Source of the DNA: Amycolatopsis solani
GTDB lineage: Bacteria; Actinomycetota; Actinomycetes; Mycobacteriales; Pseudonocardiaceae
DNA length: 64,000 bases
Direction of reading: 5' to 3'
NCBI RefSeq assembly: GCF_033441515.1
Contig: NZ_JAWQJT010000002.1
Location: 1,116,001-1,180,000, forward strand
Shown one piece after another: positions 24,482 to 33,165 of the stretch. A program made the translations under genes and the position numbers. The notes under the pieces were generated by a model. The model saw nothing but the letters and a program-made list of their open reading frames with translations, made no database searches and was not told where the DNA came from. Every line of letters starts with the position of its first letter. Within the stretch, counting starts at the first letter, position 1.

Positions 24482-25480
24482 TCACCTTTCCGGGGATACC
24501 GCTTGCCTGCGGCGCCGCACCGAGTCGCGGGCCGAGGACACGATGTTGGGGAGCAGGACCGACACGATGAGGAGCACGCCGGTCACGATGTTGAGGGCTT
24601 CGTTGGACACGTCCTGCAGCCGCAGCGCGTTCTGCAGGGACGCCAGCAGGACCACCCCGGCCAGCACGCCGGGGAGCGTGCCCTTGCCGCCGAAGATGGA
24701 CACGCCGCCGAGCAGCACGGCGGCCACGACGGCGAGTTCGAGGCCGAAGCCGTTGTCGGCGCGGGCGCTGGAGTACCGCAGGGTCCACAGCACCCCGGCG
24801 AGCCCCGCGACCGCCCCGCTCACGACGTACAGCCAGAACTTGAGCCGCCCGGTGCGGATGCCGGCGAACCGGGCCGCCTGTTCGCCCGCCCCGGCCGCGA
24901 AGACGCCGCGGCCGATCGGGGTCGCGTGCAGCACGACACCGAAGATCAGCGCGACGACCACCAGCGGGATCAGCACGTTCGGGATCGGGCCGTCGCCGAT
25001 GGTGCCGGTGACCCAGCTCGTGTAGTCGCGGGGGAAGTCGGCGACCGCGCCGTCACCCAGCACGACGAACGCGAGCCCGCGGTAGAGGGCCAGGGTGCCG
25101 ATGGTGACGGCGAGCGAAGGCAGTTTCAGCACGGTGACGAAGAAGCCGTTCAGCGCACCGAGGACCGCGCCGAGCACGACGCAGAGCGGGATGATCGTCT
25201 CGATGGACAGCCCCGCGTCCCACAGCGAGCCCATGACCGCCGACGTCAGCCCGAGCGTGCTCGCCACCGACAGGTCGATCTCGCCGGTCACGATGATGAA
25301 CGTCATCGGCAGCGCGACCAGCGCGATCGGGAGCAGGTCGAGCAGCAGGAAGGTGAAGTTGCGGCTGGTGCCGAAGTTCTCGACCGCACCGGAGGCCACC
25401 ACCAGCACGATCACGGTGACGAGCACGACAGCGGCGTCCCAGCTGAGCAGCCTGCCGAACCGGTTCCCTCGCTCAGACAT
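24482..25480 (-). CDS. rhaQ: Rhamnose ABC transporter permease
   Basis: 332 residues, eight to ten hydrophobic segments, of the RbsC/AraH family. Carries the family signatures MTFIIVTGEIDLSVAS, ALNGFFVTVLKLPSLAVTIGTLALYRGLAF and the coupling-loop region FAAGAGEQAARFAGIRTGR. The C-terminus is arginine-rich (SARDSVRRRRQ). Starts inside the end of rhaP with an 8-base overlap, showing tight coupling. Confidence 0.92.
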   Translation of the reverse strand: MSERGNRFGRLLSWDAAVVLVTVIVLVVASGAVENFGTSRNFTFLLLDLLPIALVALPMTFIIVTGEIDLSVASTLGLTSAVMGSLWDAGLSIETIIPLCVVLGAVLGALNGFFVTVLKLPSLAVTIGTLALYRGLAFVVLGDGAVADFPRDYTSWVTGTIGDGPIPNVLIPLVVVALIFGVVLHATPIGRGVFAAGAGEQAARFAGIRTGRLKFWLYVVSGAVAGLAGVLWTLRYSSARADNGFGLELAVVAAVLLGGVSIFGGKGTLPGVLAGVVLLASLQNALRLQDVSNEALNIVTGVLLIVSVLLPNIVSSARDSVRRRRQAVSPER

Positions 25481-26513
25481 GGGAGTCCCTCTTCTTCAGT
25501 GCCTTCGCGACGCGCACGGCCACGAGCCGGTCGGCGCCGATGGCCAGCAGGATCAGCGCGCCGACGATGGCCTGCTGCCAGAACTGGTTGATGTCGAGGA
25601 CGGCGAGCGCGCTGCCGATGACGGTCAGCAGGAGCGCGCCGAGGCCGGCGCCCCAGACCGAGCCGCTGCCGCCGAACACCGCCACCCCGCCGACGACGGC
25701 CGCGGCGACGACGTTGAGCTCGTAGCCGGTGCCGGCGGCCGCGTCCACGGTGCCGAACCGGGCCGCGAACAAGACTCCGGCGAGTCCGGCGAGGGCGCCG
25801 CTGACGAGGAACGCGGCGATGGTGTTGCGGCCGACCCGGATGCCGGCCAGCTGCGCGGCCTGCGGGCTCGACCCCATCGCGTACAGCTCGCGCCCGGCCG
25901 GGTAGCTGCGCAGCACGATGCCGGCGACCACCAGCACCAGCAGCGCGATGAGGACCAGCCACGGCACGCCGAGCACCGACGCCGTGCCGAAGTCCAGAAA
26001 GGACGCGGGCAGCTTGTCGGCGTTGATCTGCTGCCCGCCGGCCCAGAAGTAGCTGACCCCGCGGAACGCGTAGAGCGTGCCGAGCGTGACGACCAGCGCG
26101 GGTACCTGGCCGAACCGCACGAGCGCGCCGTTGAGGAGGCCGCACACCGCGCCGGCGGCCAGTCCCGCGAGCACGGCGACGATCACCGGCAGCCCCGGGT
26201 TGTCCTTCATCAGCGTGCCGACCGCGAACGCCGACAGGCCGAGCACGGAACCGACCGACAGGTCGATGTTGCGGGTGATCATCACGACCGCCTGCCCGAC
26301 GGCGAGCACCGCCAGGATCGCGGTGCCCAGCAGGATGTCGCGGATGCTCTGCCCGGACAGGAACCGCGAGTTCTGCGTCGCGGTGAACGCGACCAGCACG
26401 ACGAGCGCGAGCACGATGCCGGATTCGCGCGCCTTGAAGACGTTCGCGGCCCACGACCGTCGTTCGTGGACGGTCCGCCCGGGGGTCACGGTGGCCTCCT
26501 TCGTCGCGGTCAT
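25473..26513 (-). CDS. rhaP: Rhamnose ABC transporter permease
   Basis: 346 residues, RbsC/AraH-type permease: membrane helices from residue ~30; MITRNIDLSVGSVLG, LLNGALVRFGQVPALVVTLGTLYAFRG, YAMGSSPQAAQLAGIRVGR and GGSGSVWGAGLGALLLT. A long hydrophilic N-terminus (MTATKEATVTPGRTVHERR) precedes the first helix. ATG 26513 overlaps the rhaT stop (ATGA). Forms the transport channel with rhaQ. Confidence 0.92.
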   Translation of the reverse strand: MTATKEATVTPGRTVHERRSWAANVFKARESGIVLALVVLVAFTATQNSRFLSGQSIRDILLGTAILAVLAVGQAVVMITRNIDLSVGSVLGLSAFAVGTLMKDNPGLPVIVAVLAGLAAGAVCGLLNGALVRFGQVPALVVTLGTLYAFRGVSYFWAGGQQINADKLPASFLDFGTASVLGVPWLVLIALLVLVVAGIVLRSYPAGRELYAMGSSPQAAQLAGIRVGRNTIAAFLVSGALAGLAGVLFAARFGTVDAAAGTGYELNVVAAAVVGGVAVFGGSGSVWGAGLGALLLTVIGSALAVLDINQFWQQAIVGALILLAIGADRLVAVRVAKALKKRDSHV

Positions 26514-28027
26514 GCGGCGGCTCCCTGGCCCATCGCGGCGAACATGACGGCGTCTTCGGTCGCGCCGGCGCGCGGGAGCTCGGCGACGATCCGGCCTTCC
26601 CGCATCACCAGGACGCGGTCGGCCATGCCGAGCACCTCGGGCAGTTCCGACGACACCATGACGATCGCGACGCCTTCGGCGGCCAGCGCCGACATCAGCC
26701 GGTGCACCTCGGCCTTCGTCCCGACGTCGATGCCGCGGGTCGGCTCGTCCACGATCAGCACCTTCGGCGCCATCGCCAGCCACTTGGCCAGCACGACCTT
26801 CTGCTGGTTGCCGCCCGAAAGCGTCCCGACGGGGTCGCCGAGGCGGCGGTACTTGGTCCGCAGGCGTTCGGTCCAGTGCCGGGCTTCCCGCCGTTCGCTC
26901 GCTCCGGTGAGGAAGCCGAGCTTCGCGAGCGCCCGCGACCGTGGCAGCGTGACGTTCCGCTCGATCGACAGGTCCATGATCAGGCCCTGCTGGCGCCGGT
27001 CCTCGGGCACGAGGGCCATCCCGGCGGCCATCGCGGCCCGGGCCGAGTGCGGCTTGAGCTTCTTGCCGCTCACCTTCACCACGCCCGCGTCGCGCTCGTC
27101 GACACCGAACACGGCCTGGACGACTTCCGAGCGCCCGGAGCCGACGAGCCCGGCGAACGCGACGATTTCCCCCGCCCGCACCGAGAAGGAGATGTCGCGG
27201 AACACGCCTTCCCTGGCCAGGCCGTCGACTTCGAGGACGACCGCGCCGGGTTCGACGTCCTGCTTGGGGAACAGCGCGTCGAGGTCGCGCCCGACCATCC
27301 GCTTCACCATCTCGTCGACCGTGACGTCGTCGAGCGGGTCGGTGGAGACGTGCTTGCCGTCCCGCATGATCGTGACGCGCTGGCAGAGCGCGGTGATCTC
27401 CTCGAAGCGGTGGGAGATGAACATGATCGCCGCACCTTCCTGGCGCAGCGTGCGGGCGACGCTGAAGAGCCGCTCGACCTCGATCTGGGTCAGCGCGGCG
27501 GTCGGCTCGTCCATCACCAGCACGCGCGCGTCGGCGCTGAGCGCCTTCGCGATCTCGACGATCTGCTGGTCGGCGATGGAAAGGCCACGAGCGGGACGAG
27601 CCGGGTCGATCCGGACGCCGAGGCGGGCGAAGAGGCGCTCGGCCTCGGCGCGGATGGCCGCCCGGTCGATCCGGCCCATGCTCTTGCGCGGATGCCGGCC
27701 CATCACGATGTTCTCCGCGACGGAAAGGTCGGGGAAGAGCGTGGGTTCCTGGTAGATCACCGCGATGCCGGCGGCCTTGGCGTCCGCCGGGGAACCGAAT
27801 TCGACCGGCGTGCCGTCCAGGAGCAGGGTGCCGTCGTCGGGTTTGTGCACCCCGGCGAGCATCTTCACGATCGTGGACTTGCCGGCGCCGTTCTCCCCCA
27901 CCAGCGCGTGGGCCTCCCCGGCGTGGAGGCCGAAGCTCACGCCGGCGACCGCCGCGACGGCGCCGAACGACTTCGTCACGCCGCGCACCTCCAGCAGAGG
28001 GGCTGGACCCGGGTCCTGCCGCGTCAT
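26510..28027 (-). CDS. rhaT: Rhamnose ABC transporter ATP-binding protein (two ABC domains)
   Basis: 505 residues. Domain 1 (~10-235): Walker A GENGAGKST, signature LSIADQQ (a degenerate LSGGQ as usual for carbohydrate CUT2 ATPases), Walker B RVLVMDEPTAAL. Domain 2 (~255-500): GLVGSGRSE, LSGGNQQKVVLAKWL, KVLIVDEPTRGID. This tandem is typical of RbsA/XylG/RhaT enzymes that energise uptake by rhaPQ. ATG 28027 has GGAGGT 5 bases before; a GTG at 28054 would begin inside the operator. Confidence 0.93.
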   Translation of the reverse strand: MTRQDPGPAPLLEVRGVTKSFGAVAAVAGVSFGLHAGEAHALVGENGAGKSTIVKMLAGVHKPDDGTLLLDGTPVEFGSPADAKAAGIAVIYQEPTLFPDLSVAENIVMGRHPRKSMGRIDRAAIRAEAERLFARLGVRIDPARPARGLSIADQQIVEIAKALSADARVLVMDEPTAALTQIEVERLFSVARTLRQEGAAIMFISHRFEEITALCQRVTIMRDGKHVSTDPLDDVTVDEMVKRMVGRDLDALFPKQDVEPGAVVLEVDGLAREGVFRDISFSVRAGEIVAFAGLVGSGRSEVVQAVFGVDERDAGVVKVSGKKLKPHSARAAMAAGMALVPEDRRQQGLIMDLSIERNVTLPRSRALAKLGFLTGASERREARHWTERLRTKYRRLGDPVGTLSGGNQQKVVLAKWLAMAPKVLIVDEPTRGIDVGTKAEVHRLMSALAAEGVAIVMVSSELPEVLGMADRVLVMREGRIVAELPRAGATEDAVMFAAMGQGAAA

Positions 28028-28041
28028 CGCGACCTCCGGAT

Positions 28042-28053
28042 TGAAAGGTTTCA
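28042..28053. promoter_or_regulatory. Palindrome TGAAAGGTTTCA between rhaT and the LacI regulator
   Basis: TGAAAGGTTTCA is a perfect 5+5 inverted repeat with central GG, similar to LacI-family sites of the TGAAACGTTTCA kind. It lies 15 bases upstream of the rhaT start and overlaps the -35 of the predicted divergent promoter. A partial copy, ACGTTTCAAT, is at 28157-28166 before the regulator gene. Confidence 0.6.
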
Positions 28054-28079
28054 CAAACCTGGCGCGGTGACGCTACTAT
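28050..28079 (+). promoter_or_regulatory. Predicted promoter of the LacI-type rhamnose regulator
   Basis: TTCACA (28050-28055) and TACTAT (28074-28079), separated by 18 bases; the -35 lies on the operator palindrome. About 100 bases of leader precede the regulator's ATG, containing an ACGTTTCAAT half-site. Confidence 0.4.
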
Positions 28080-28099
28080 GCGACAGAAGAGCAAGTCAA
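28070..28099 (-). promoter_or_regulatory. Predicted promoter of the rhamnose operon
   Basis: On the minus strand TTGACT (28099-28094) and TAGCGT (28075-28070) are 18 bases apart. Transcription would start just upstream of the palindrome 28042-28053, so repressor there would block the rha operon. Confidence 0.45.
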
Positions 28100-28177
28100 T
28101 GAATCGGCCGAACCGTGGCCGAACGGCTTCGTCCGCCGATAGTTCGTGGCGATATTACGTTTCAATGAGGGGGTCCG

Positions 28178-29215
28178 ATGACGGTCCAGGAGTCCGGGGC
28201 CGAGCCGAGAGCGGCCGGCATCAAGGACGTCGCCGCGGCGGCCGGCGTCTCCCTCGGCACGGTGTCGAACGTGCTCAACCGCCCCGACCGGGTCAGCCCC
28301 GCCACCCGCGCGAAGGTCGAAGCCGCGATGGCCGAACTCCGGTTCGTGCGCAACGAATCCGCGCGGCAGCTGCGCGCCGGGCGCAGCCGCGTGCTGGCCT
28401 ACGTGATGCTCGACGGCAGCAACCCGTTCTTCACCGACGTCGCCGCCGGCATGGAGGACGCCGCCGACGCCGGCGACCTCTCGCTGTTCCTCTGCAACAG
28501 CGCCCACCAGCCCGCGCGTGAGGCGGCCTACCTCGGCCGGCTGGAACAGCAGCGGGTGCAAGGCATCCTCATCACGCCGGTCGACCCGGACGCCCCGCTG
28601 CTGGCCGAGATCGCGCGGCGCGGCACGCCGGTGGTCGTCGTCGACCGCACGCCCGGCGGCACCGCGCACTGCTCGGTCGCGGTGGACGACGTCTACGGCG
28701 GCGAAATCGCCGTGCGGCACCTGCTCGAGCAGGGGCACGAGCGGATCGCGTTCATCGGCAACCACACCGCGGTGGGCCAGGTCCGCGACCGGCGGCTCGG
28801 CGCGCTGCGGGCGCTGAGCGCCGCGGGGCTCGCCCCGGACCGGCTGGTCGACCTGACGACCACGGCACTGACCGTGGCCGACGGCCGCGAGGCCGGCGAA
28901 CGGCTGGCGGGCCTGCCCGCGGCGGTCCGCCCCACCGCCGCGTTCTGCGCCAACGACCTCGTCGCGCTCGGCCTCCTGCAGACCTGCGCGAGCCTGCGCA
29001 TGGGCGTCCCGGACGACCTGGCGATCGTGGGCTACGACGACATCGAGTTCGCCGCGGCGGCCGCGGTCCCGCTCACCTCCGTCCGCCAGCCCCGGCGCCG
29101 GCTGGGCCGCACGGCCGCGGAGCTGCTCCTGGCCGAGACCACCGAGCCCGGGCACGAGCACCGCCAGGTCGTCTTCACCCCCGAACTGGTGGTCCGCGCT
29201 TCGACGTTGCGCTGA
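28178..29215 (+). CDS. LacI-family regulator, probably of rhamnose catabolism
   Basis: 345 residues. N-terminal HTH IKDVAAAAGVSLGTVSNVLNRPDRVSPATRAKV and hinge helix RNESARQLRAGRSR; sensor domain with VLAYVMLDGSNPFFTDVAAGME, GILITPVDPDAPLL, VVVDRTPGGTAH, VDDVYGGEIAVRHLLEQGHERIAFIG, and ANDLVALGLLQTCASLRMGVPDDLAIVGYDDIEFAAAA. Divergent from the rhamnose operon with a shared 150-base region carrying a palindrome, which makes repression relieved by rhamnose or its metabolite likely. ATG 28178 after GGGGG. Confidence 0.9.
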   Translation: MTVQESGAEPRAAGIKDVAAAAGVSLGTVSNVLNRPDRVSPATRAKVEAAMAELRFVRNESARQLRAGRSRVLAYVMLDGSNPFFTDVAAGMEDAADAGDLSLFLCNSAHQPAREAAYLGRLEQQRVQGILITPVDPDAPLLAEIARRGTPVVVVDRTPGGTAHCSVAVDDVYGGEIAVRHLLEQGHERIAFIGNHTAVGQVRDRRLGALRALSAAGLAPDRLVDLTTTALTVADGREAGERLAGLPAAVRPTAAFCANDLVALGLLQTCASLRMGVPDDLAIVGYDDIEFAAAAAVPLTSVRQPRRRLGRTAAELLLAETTEPGHEHRQVVFTPELVVRASTLR

Positions 29216-29283
29216 ACCCCGTGCCGTCGGGTGTCCCGGTGGGACACACTGGGGAGGTCCGCACCGGAGTACGGAGGTCGCCC

Positions 29284-31614
29284 ATGGCCGGTCCGCGGCT
29301 TTCGCGGCGCGAGTTCCTCGCCGCGGGCGGGGCCGCGCTGCTCGGCGCCGCCGTCGCCGGTTCGTCCGGGCTCGCCGCGCCCGGCCCGGAAACCGCGCGG
29401 TTGAACGATTTCTGGTTGTTCGGGCGGTACGCCGACGGTTGCGCCGACGCCGGGTTCGACGAGGTCGACCTCGACCCGGTCCGGCTACCCCACTGCGTGA
29501 CCCCGCTGTCCTGGACGGGCTGGGACCCGGCGTCGTGGCAGGACCGCTGGATCTACCGCAAGCACTTCACCGCGACCGCGGGCGACCGGCTCCGGGCGCG
29601 CTTCGACGGCGTCATGACGAACGCGTCGGTGTACCTCAACGGCTCGCTCGCCGGCACCCACGAGGGCGGCTACCTCCCGTTCGAGGTCGAGCTGACCGGG
29701 GCCACCGACGGCGACAACGTCCTCGCCGTGGTCGTCGACGGGCGGTGGGCGCTGGACGTCCCGCCCAACCTGCCGGGCAGCACCGGCCCGGCGGTTCTCG
29801 ACTTCTACCAGCCGGCCGGCATCTACCGCCCGGCCACGATCGGGACCGTCCCGCGCGTGCGGCTCGCCGACGTCTTCGCGTGCCCGGCCGACGTCCTGTC
29901 GCCCAGCCGGACGCTGCGCCTGACGTGCACGCTCGAAGCGCCGGTCGAGGGCGAGGTGACCGCGTCGGTGCGGCAGGCGGGCCGGGAACTGGCCCGCGGG
30001 ACCGCGCCGGTCCACGGCTCCACCGCGGCGTTCGACGTCGGCGGGCTGGGCGGCGTCCGGCTGTGGGACGTCGAGGATCCCGCGTTGTACGAGGTGGTGG
30101 TGACCGTCCGGGCCGGGGCGGCGGTCGTCGACCAGCGGACGGTGCGGACCGGGTTCCGCGAGGCCCGGTTCACCCCCGACGGCTTCTTCCTCAACGGCAG
30201 GCGGCTCAAGCTGTTCGGCCTCAACCGCCACCAGTGGTTCCCGTTCGCGGGCGGGGCGATGCCGGACCGCGTGCAGCGGCGGGACGCGGAGATCCTGCGG
30301 CGCGAGCTGAACTGCACCATGGTCCGGTGCTCGCACTACCCGCAGTCGAGCGCGTTCCTCGACGCGTGCGACGAGCTGGGCCTGCTGGTGTGGGCGGAGA
30401 TCCCGGGCTGGGGGCACGTCGGCGACGACGCCTGGCAGCGGCGGAACCTCCAGGACGTGGCGGGCATGGTCGTGCGCGACCGCAACCACCCGAGCGTCGT
30501 CGTGTGGGGCACGCGGGTGAACGAGGCCAACGGCACGACGGCGATGTACGCCAAGACCGGGCGGCTGGCGAAGCAGCTGGACCCGTCGCGCCCGACGAGC
30601 GGCGCGCTGGCCAGCACGACGGGCGCCCGGTACGCGGGCGGCGACGTCGAGGTTCTGGCGTACAACGACTACACCGCCCGCCGCGGCGCCCCCTTCCGGC
30701 TGCGCCCGCCGCGCCCGGGCGTGCCGTACCTGGTGACGGAGACGATCGGCACGCTCGCCGGCGCCCGCGCCTACCGCCGCACCGACCCGCCGGCCACCCG
30801 CCAGCTGCAGGCGGAACTGCACGCGAAGGCCCACGACCTCGCCGCCGCGGACGACCGCTACTGCGGGGCGCTGGCGTGGTGCGCGTTCGACTACCCGTCG
30901 GGCTGGCAGCGCTCGATCGGCGGGTCGAAGTTCGCCGGCGTGTCCGACATCTTCCGGATCCCGAAGCCCGCGGCGGCGTTCTACGCGTCGCAGGGCTCCC
31001 CGGACGTGCGGGCGGTCGCCGAGCCGGGGTTCGAGTGGGATTTCACCGCCCAGCCGACCGGGCCGGGCCGCGGCGCGACGATCTGGTCGAACTGCGACCG
31101 ACTGGCGGTGTTCCTCGACGACCGGCCGGTGGGGGACGCACGCAGCCGCCGGGTGGACTTCCCGAACCTGCCGCACCCGCCGTTCGCGGTGGATCTCGTA
31201 GTCCCCCGCGGGCGGCGGCCGCAGCTGCGGCTCGACGGGTACGTGGGCGATCGGCTGGTGCTCAGCCGGCGGTTCAGCGGCGACCGGAGCTGGGACGTGC
31301 TCATCTGCGTCCCCGACGACGCGACCCTGCGCGCGGACGGCGCCGACGCGACCCGGGTGGTGCTCGCGGCGACCGACCGGTTCGGGACGGTGCGGGCGGG
31401 AACGACGGGGGTGGTCTCGGTGACGTTGGCTGGGCCTGGCGAGTTGATCGGGGACGCCAGTCTGGACTTCGGCGCGACGGGCGGCGCGGCGGCGGTGTGG
31501 GTGCGTCCGTTCGCGGGCCCGCCGGGGACGGTGGTGGTGACCGCGCACCACCCTGCGCTCGGCACCGCGGGAGCGACGATCACCACCAGCGCGGCAGAGG
31601 CACCGCGCTCATGA
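29284..31614 (+). CDS. Tat-exported GH2-family glycosidase
   Basis: 776 residues. Twin-arginine signal SRREFLAAGGAALLGAAVAG (residues ~7-26). Then the GH2 layout: jelly-roll sugar-binding domain (DRWIYRKHF, ASVYLNGSLAGTHEGGYLPFE), immunoglobulin-like domain, and TIM barrel with GLNRHQWFPF, NHPSVVVWGTRVNEAN (E414 likely acid/base) and YLVTETIGT (E486 likely nucleophile). C-terminal beta domains contain the family's FSGDRSWDV-like module. Substrate unknown (beta-galactosidase, mannosidase or glucuronidase types are possible); the position after the rhamnose regulator suggests a role in releasing sugars from rhamnose-containing glycans. ATG 29284 follows GGAGG. Confidence 0.88.
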   Translation: MAGPRLSRREFLAAGGAALLGAAVAGSSGLAAPGPETARLNDFWLFGRYADGCADAGFDEVDLDPVRLPHCVTPLSWTGWDPASWQDRWIYRKHFTATAGDRLRARFDGVMTNASVYLNGSLAGTHEGGYLPFEVELTGATDGDNVLAVVVDGRWALDVPPNLPGSTGPAVLDFYQPAGIYRPATIGTVPRVRLADVFACPADVLSPSRTLRLTCTLEAPVEGEVTASVRQAGRELARGTAPVHGSTAAFDVGGLGGVRLWDVEDPALYEVVVTVRAGAAVVDQRTVRTGFREARFTPDGFFLNGRRLKLFGLNRHQWFPFAGGAMPDRVQRRDAEILRRELNCTMVRCSHYPQSSAFLDACDELGLLVWAEIPGWGHVGDDAWQRRNLQDVAGMVVRDRNHPSVVVWGTRVNEANGTTAMYAKTGRLAKQLDPSRPTSGALASTTGARYAGGDVEVLAYNDYTARRGAPFRLRPPRPGVPYLVTETIGTLAGARAYRRTDPPATRQLQAELHAKAHDLAAADDRYCGALAWCAFDYPSGWQRSIGGSKFAGVSDIFRIPKPAAAFYASQGSPDVRAVAEPGFEWDFTAQPTGPGRGATIWSNCDRLAVFLDDRPVGDARSRRVDFPNLPHPPFAVDLVVPRGRRPQLRLDGYVGDRLVLSRRFSGDRSWDVLICVPDDATLRADGADATRVVLAATDRFGTVRAGTTGVVSVTLAGPGELIGDASLDFGATGGAAAVWVRPFAGPPGTVVVTAHHPALGTAGATITTSAAEAPRS

Positions 31615-31646
31615 CAGCTGCCGGCCCGGCGCGGCCCCGAGATGAC

Positions 31647-31693
31647 GTGAATGACTCATTCCTGTCGTCGGACGACAGGAATGAGTCATTCAC
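31647..31693. repeat. Palindromic repeat unit 1 (GAATGASTCATTC type)
   Basis: Perfect 23-base arms, 31647-31669 and 31671-31693, around a single G. Each arm begins or ends with GTGAATGACTCATTC and continues with CTGTCGTC or its complement. It is one of three related units filling the 358-base gap between the GH2 and DUF488 genes. Apparent protein-coding frames here translate into NDSF/NESF repeats and are not genes. Confidence 0.9.
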
Positions 31694-31766
31694 TACGTTC
31701 GGGCCCAGGGCTCCGGCCAGGTTGGAGCCGACGCGGCGGATCGTTGCACCGGCGGGCTCGCCCGAT

Positions 31767-31819
31767 GTCTTGAATGAGTCATTCAGGTCGCCGGAGGTCC
31801 TGAATGAGTCATTCAAGAC
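31767..31819. repeat. Palindromic repeat unit 2
   Basis: Arms GTCTTGAATGAGTCATTCAG (31767-31786) and CTGAATGAGTCATTCAAGAC (31800-31819) with one central mismatch, and a loop of 13 bases. TGAATGAGTCATTCA within each arm is itself a near-palindrome, so several alternative folds are possible. Part of the intergenic cluster 31647-31942. Confidence 0.88.
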
Positions 31820-31895
31820 CTCCCGGGGGCCGCTCGAACCGGCCCGCCGCTCCCGACCCCGTCCTTGCCGCGACCCTGCCCCCGGCCTGAATGCA

Positions 31896-31942
31896 GTGAA
31901 TGACTCATTCCTGTCGCCAGACGACAGGAATGAGTCATTCAC
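31896..31942. repeat. Palindromic repeat unit 3
   Basis: Perfect 21-base arms, 31896-31916 and 31922-31942, with loop CCAGA; the arm sequence is that of unit 1 (GTGAATGACTCATTC plus CTGTCG). It ends 31 bases before the DUF488 stop and probably also ends transcription from that gene. Spacer DNA between the units (31694-31766, 31820-31895) is GC-rich and shows nothing else. Confidence 0.9.
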
Positions 31943-31972
31943 GTCGTCGCCCCAGCGCACGGGCCGCCCGCG

Positions 31973-32335
31973 TCATCCCTCGGTGAGCACCCCCGCCAGC
32001 ACCGCCGCCTGGCTGATCGACGGCGAACCGCTCGCCGTCAGCAAGGTCAGCGGGCCCTCCGCCATCAGCTCCCGCAGCCGTGCCAGTACCGCCGCCCGGT
32101 CCGGCTCCTGCAGCTCCGCGCGGTACCGCCGGGCGAACTCCGCGAACCGCTCCGGGTCGTGGCCGTACCAGGTGCGCAGGTCGTCCGATGGGGCCAGCTG
32201 CCGGTACCAGCCGTCCAAGACCACCGCCGTGCGGGCGGTGCCGCGGGGCCACAGGCGCTCCACGAGCACGCGCGTGCCGTCGGCGGGCCCGGCCGGGTCG
32301 GTCAGGCGCGCCACCCGGACGACCGTCGGCTGCAT
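31973..32335 (-). CDS. DUF488 family protein
   Basis: 120 residues, full length for the short DUF488 form. Contains RVLVERLWPRG, DGWYRQLAPSDDLRTWYGHDPERFAEFARRYRAEL and LTLLTAS near the C-terminus, all diagnostic. Function unknown; family members bear two conserved cysteines in other clades, absent here. ATG 32335 is used; an upstream extension lacks a ribosome site. Divergent from the following hypothetical gene. Confidence 0.88.
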   Translation of the reverse strand: MQPTVVRVARLTDPAGPADGTRVLVERLWPRGTARTAVVLDGWYRQLAPSDDLRTWYGHDPERFAEFARRYRAELQEPDRAAVLARLRELMAEGPLTLLTASGSPSISQAAVLAGVLTEG

Positions 32336-32391
32336 GCGCGCATTCTGCGGTGCGCCCGCGTGCGCCGCCACCGGAGCGGGGCGGTGACCTG

Positions 32392-32982
32392 GTGCGCAAC
32401 CGCGTGACGCCGGACGGCGACGTCGTCGACATCCCGCTGCGGGGTGCCTGGACCGGGAACCGGGGCGTCCTGCACGAGGGCCGCGAGATCGTCCGCTTCC
32501 ACGCCGGGAACCTCTGGATCACCTGCGCGCTCGAGTTCCGCGGCCGGTGGCGGGAGCAGTGGCTGCCGAACCGGTGGACGCACCTGTACTTCCACGACGA
32601 AGCCGTCTCCTTCGCCGCCGGGCACCGGCCGTGCGCGGAATGCCGGCGGGCCGCCTACAACGCCTACCGCGACGCTTGGCCGGGCCGTCCCTCGGCCGGC
32701 GCGATGAACCGCACGCTGCACGCGGAACGCCTGGTCCGCGGCACCCACCTCCGCCGACGGCACGAACTGCCGTGGGCCGGGCTCCCCGACGGCGTCTTCG
32801 TGCGGCGCGGCCCGCACCCGGAACTCGTCGTGGCCGGGCACCTCACGGAATGGACGACGGCGGGCTACGGCACCCGGCGGAAGCTGCCCCGGGCAGGGAC
32901 CGTGCCCGTGCTGACCCCGCCGGCCACGATCGCCGTGCTTCGCGCCGGGTACCCGGTGCAGATCGACGACGCCGCCCGCTGA
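32392..32982 (+). CDS. Conserved hypothetical protein with CAECR motif
   Basis: 196 residues from GTG 32392 (GTG 32404 is possible). Aromatic- and charge-rich, with FHAGNLWITCALEFRGRWREQWLPNRWTHLYFHDEAV at ~35-75 and AGHRPCAECRRAAYNAYRDAW at ~80, where H and the CxxC pair could bind a metal, followed by the basic LRRRHELPWAGLPDG and a C-terminal LTPPATIAVLRAGY. I do not recognise a named family. No signal or membrane segment. A strong hairpin (32993-33031) ends the gene. Confidence 0.7.
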   Translation: MRNRVTPDGDVVDIPLRGAWTGNRGVLHEGREIVRFHAGNLWITCALEFRGRWREQWLPNRWTHLYFHDEAVSFAAGHRPCAECRRAAYNAYRDAWPGRPSAGAMNRTLHAERLVRGTHLRRRHELPWAGLPDGVFVRRGPHPELVVAGHLTEWTTAGYGTRRKLPRAGTVPVLTPPATIAVLRAGYPVQIDDAAR

Positions 32983-32992
32983 CCGCGCGGAA

Positions 32993-33031
32993 GACCACCC
33001 CGGCGACCGTGGAGGGGTCGCCGGGGTGGTC
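32993..33031 (+). terminator. 16-bp perfect hairpin terminator
   Basis: GACCACCCCGGCGACC (32993-33008) and GGTCGCCGGGGTGGTC (33016-33031) pair exactly around GTGGAGG. It lies 11 bases after the stop of the CAECR protein. No U-tract, typical of high-GC intrinsic terminators. Confidence 0.8.
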
Positions 33032-33165
33032 CTACCCCCAGCTCGTGCCGCGGTGGGAACGAAAACCGAACCCGCCGGTTCCACCGGCGGAGCGAGCCGG
33101 CGCGTGGACATCGTCGGGTGGTGTCCCGCAGCCCGGTCAGGATCGCCGACCGGGCCTGCAGGAAC

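Noticed and set aside
31580..31960. A minus-strand frame of 126 codons rich in NDSF/NESF
   Set aside because: It is the translation of the palindromic repeat cluster; no ribosome site and no composition typical of protein.
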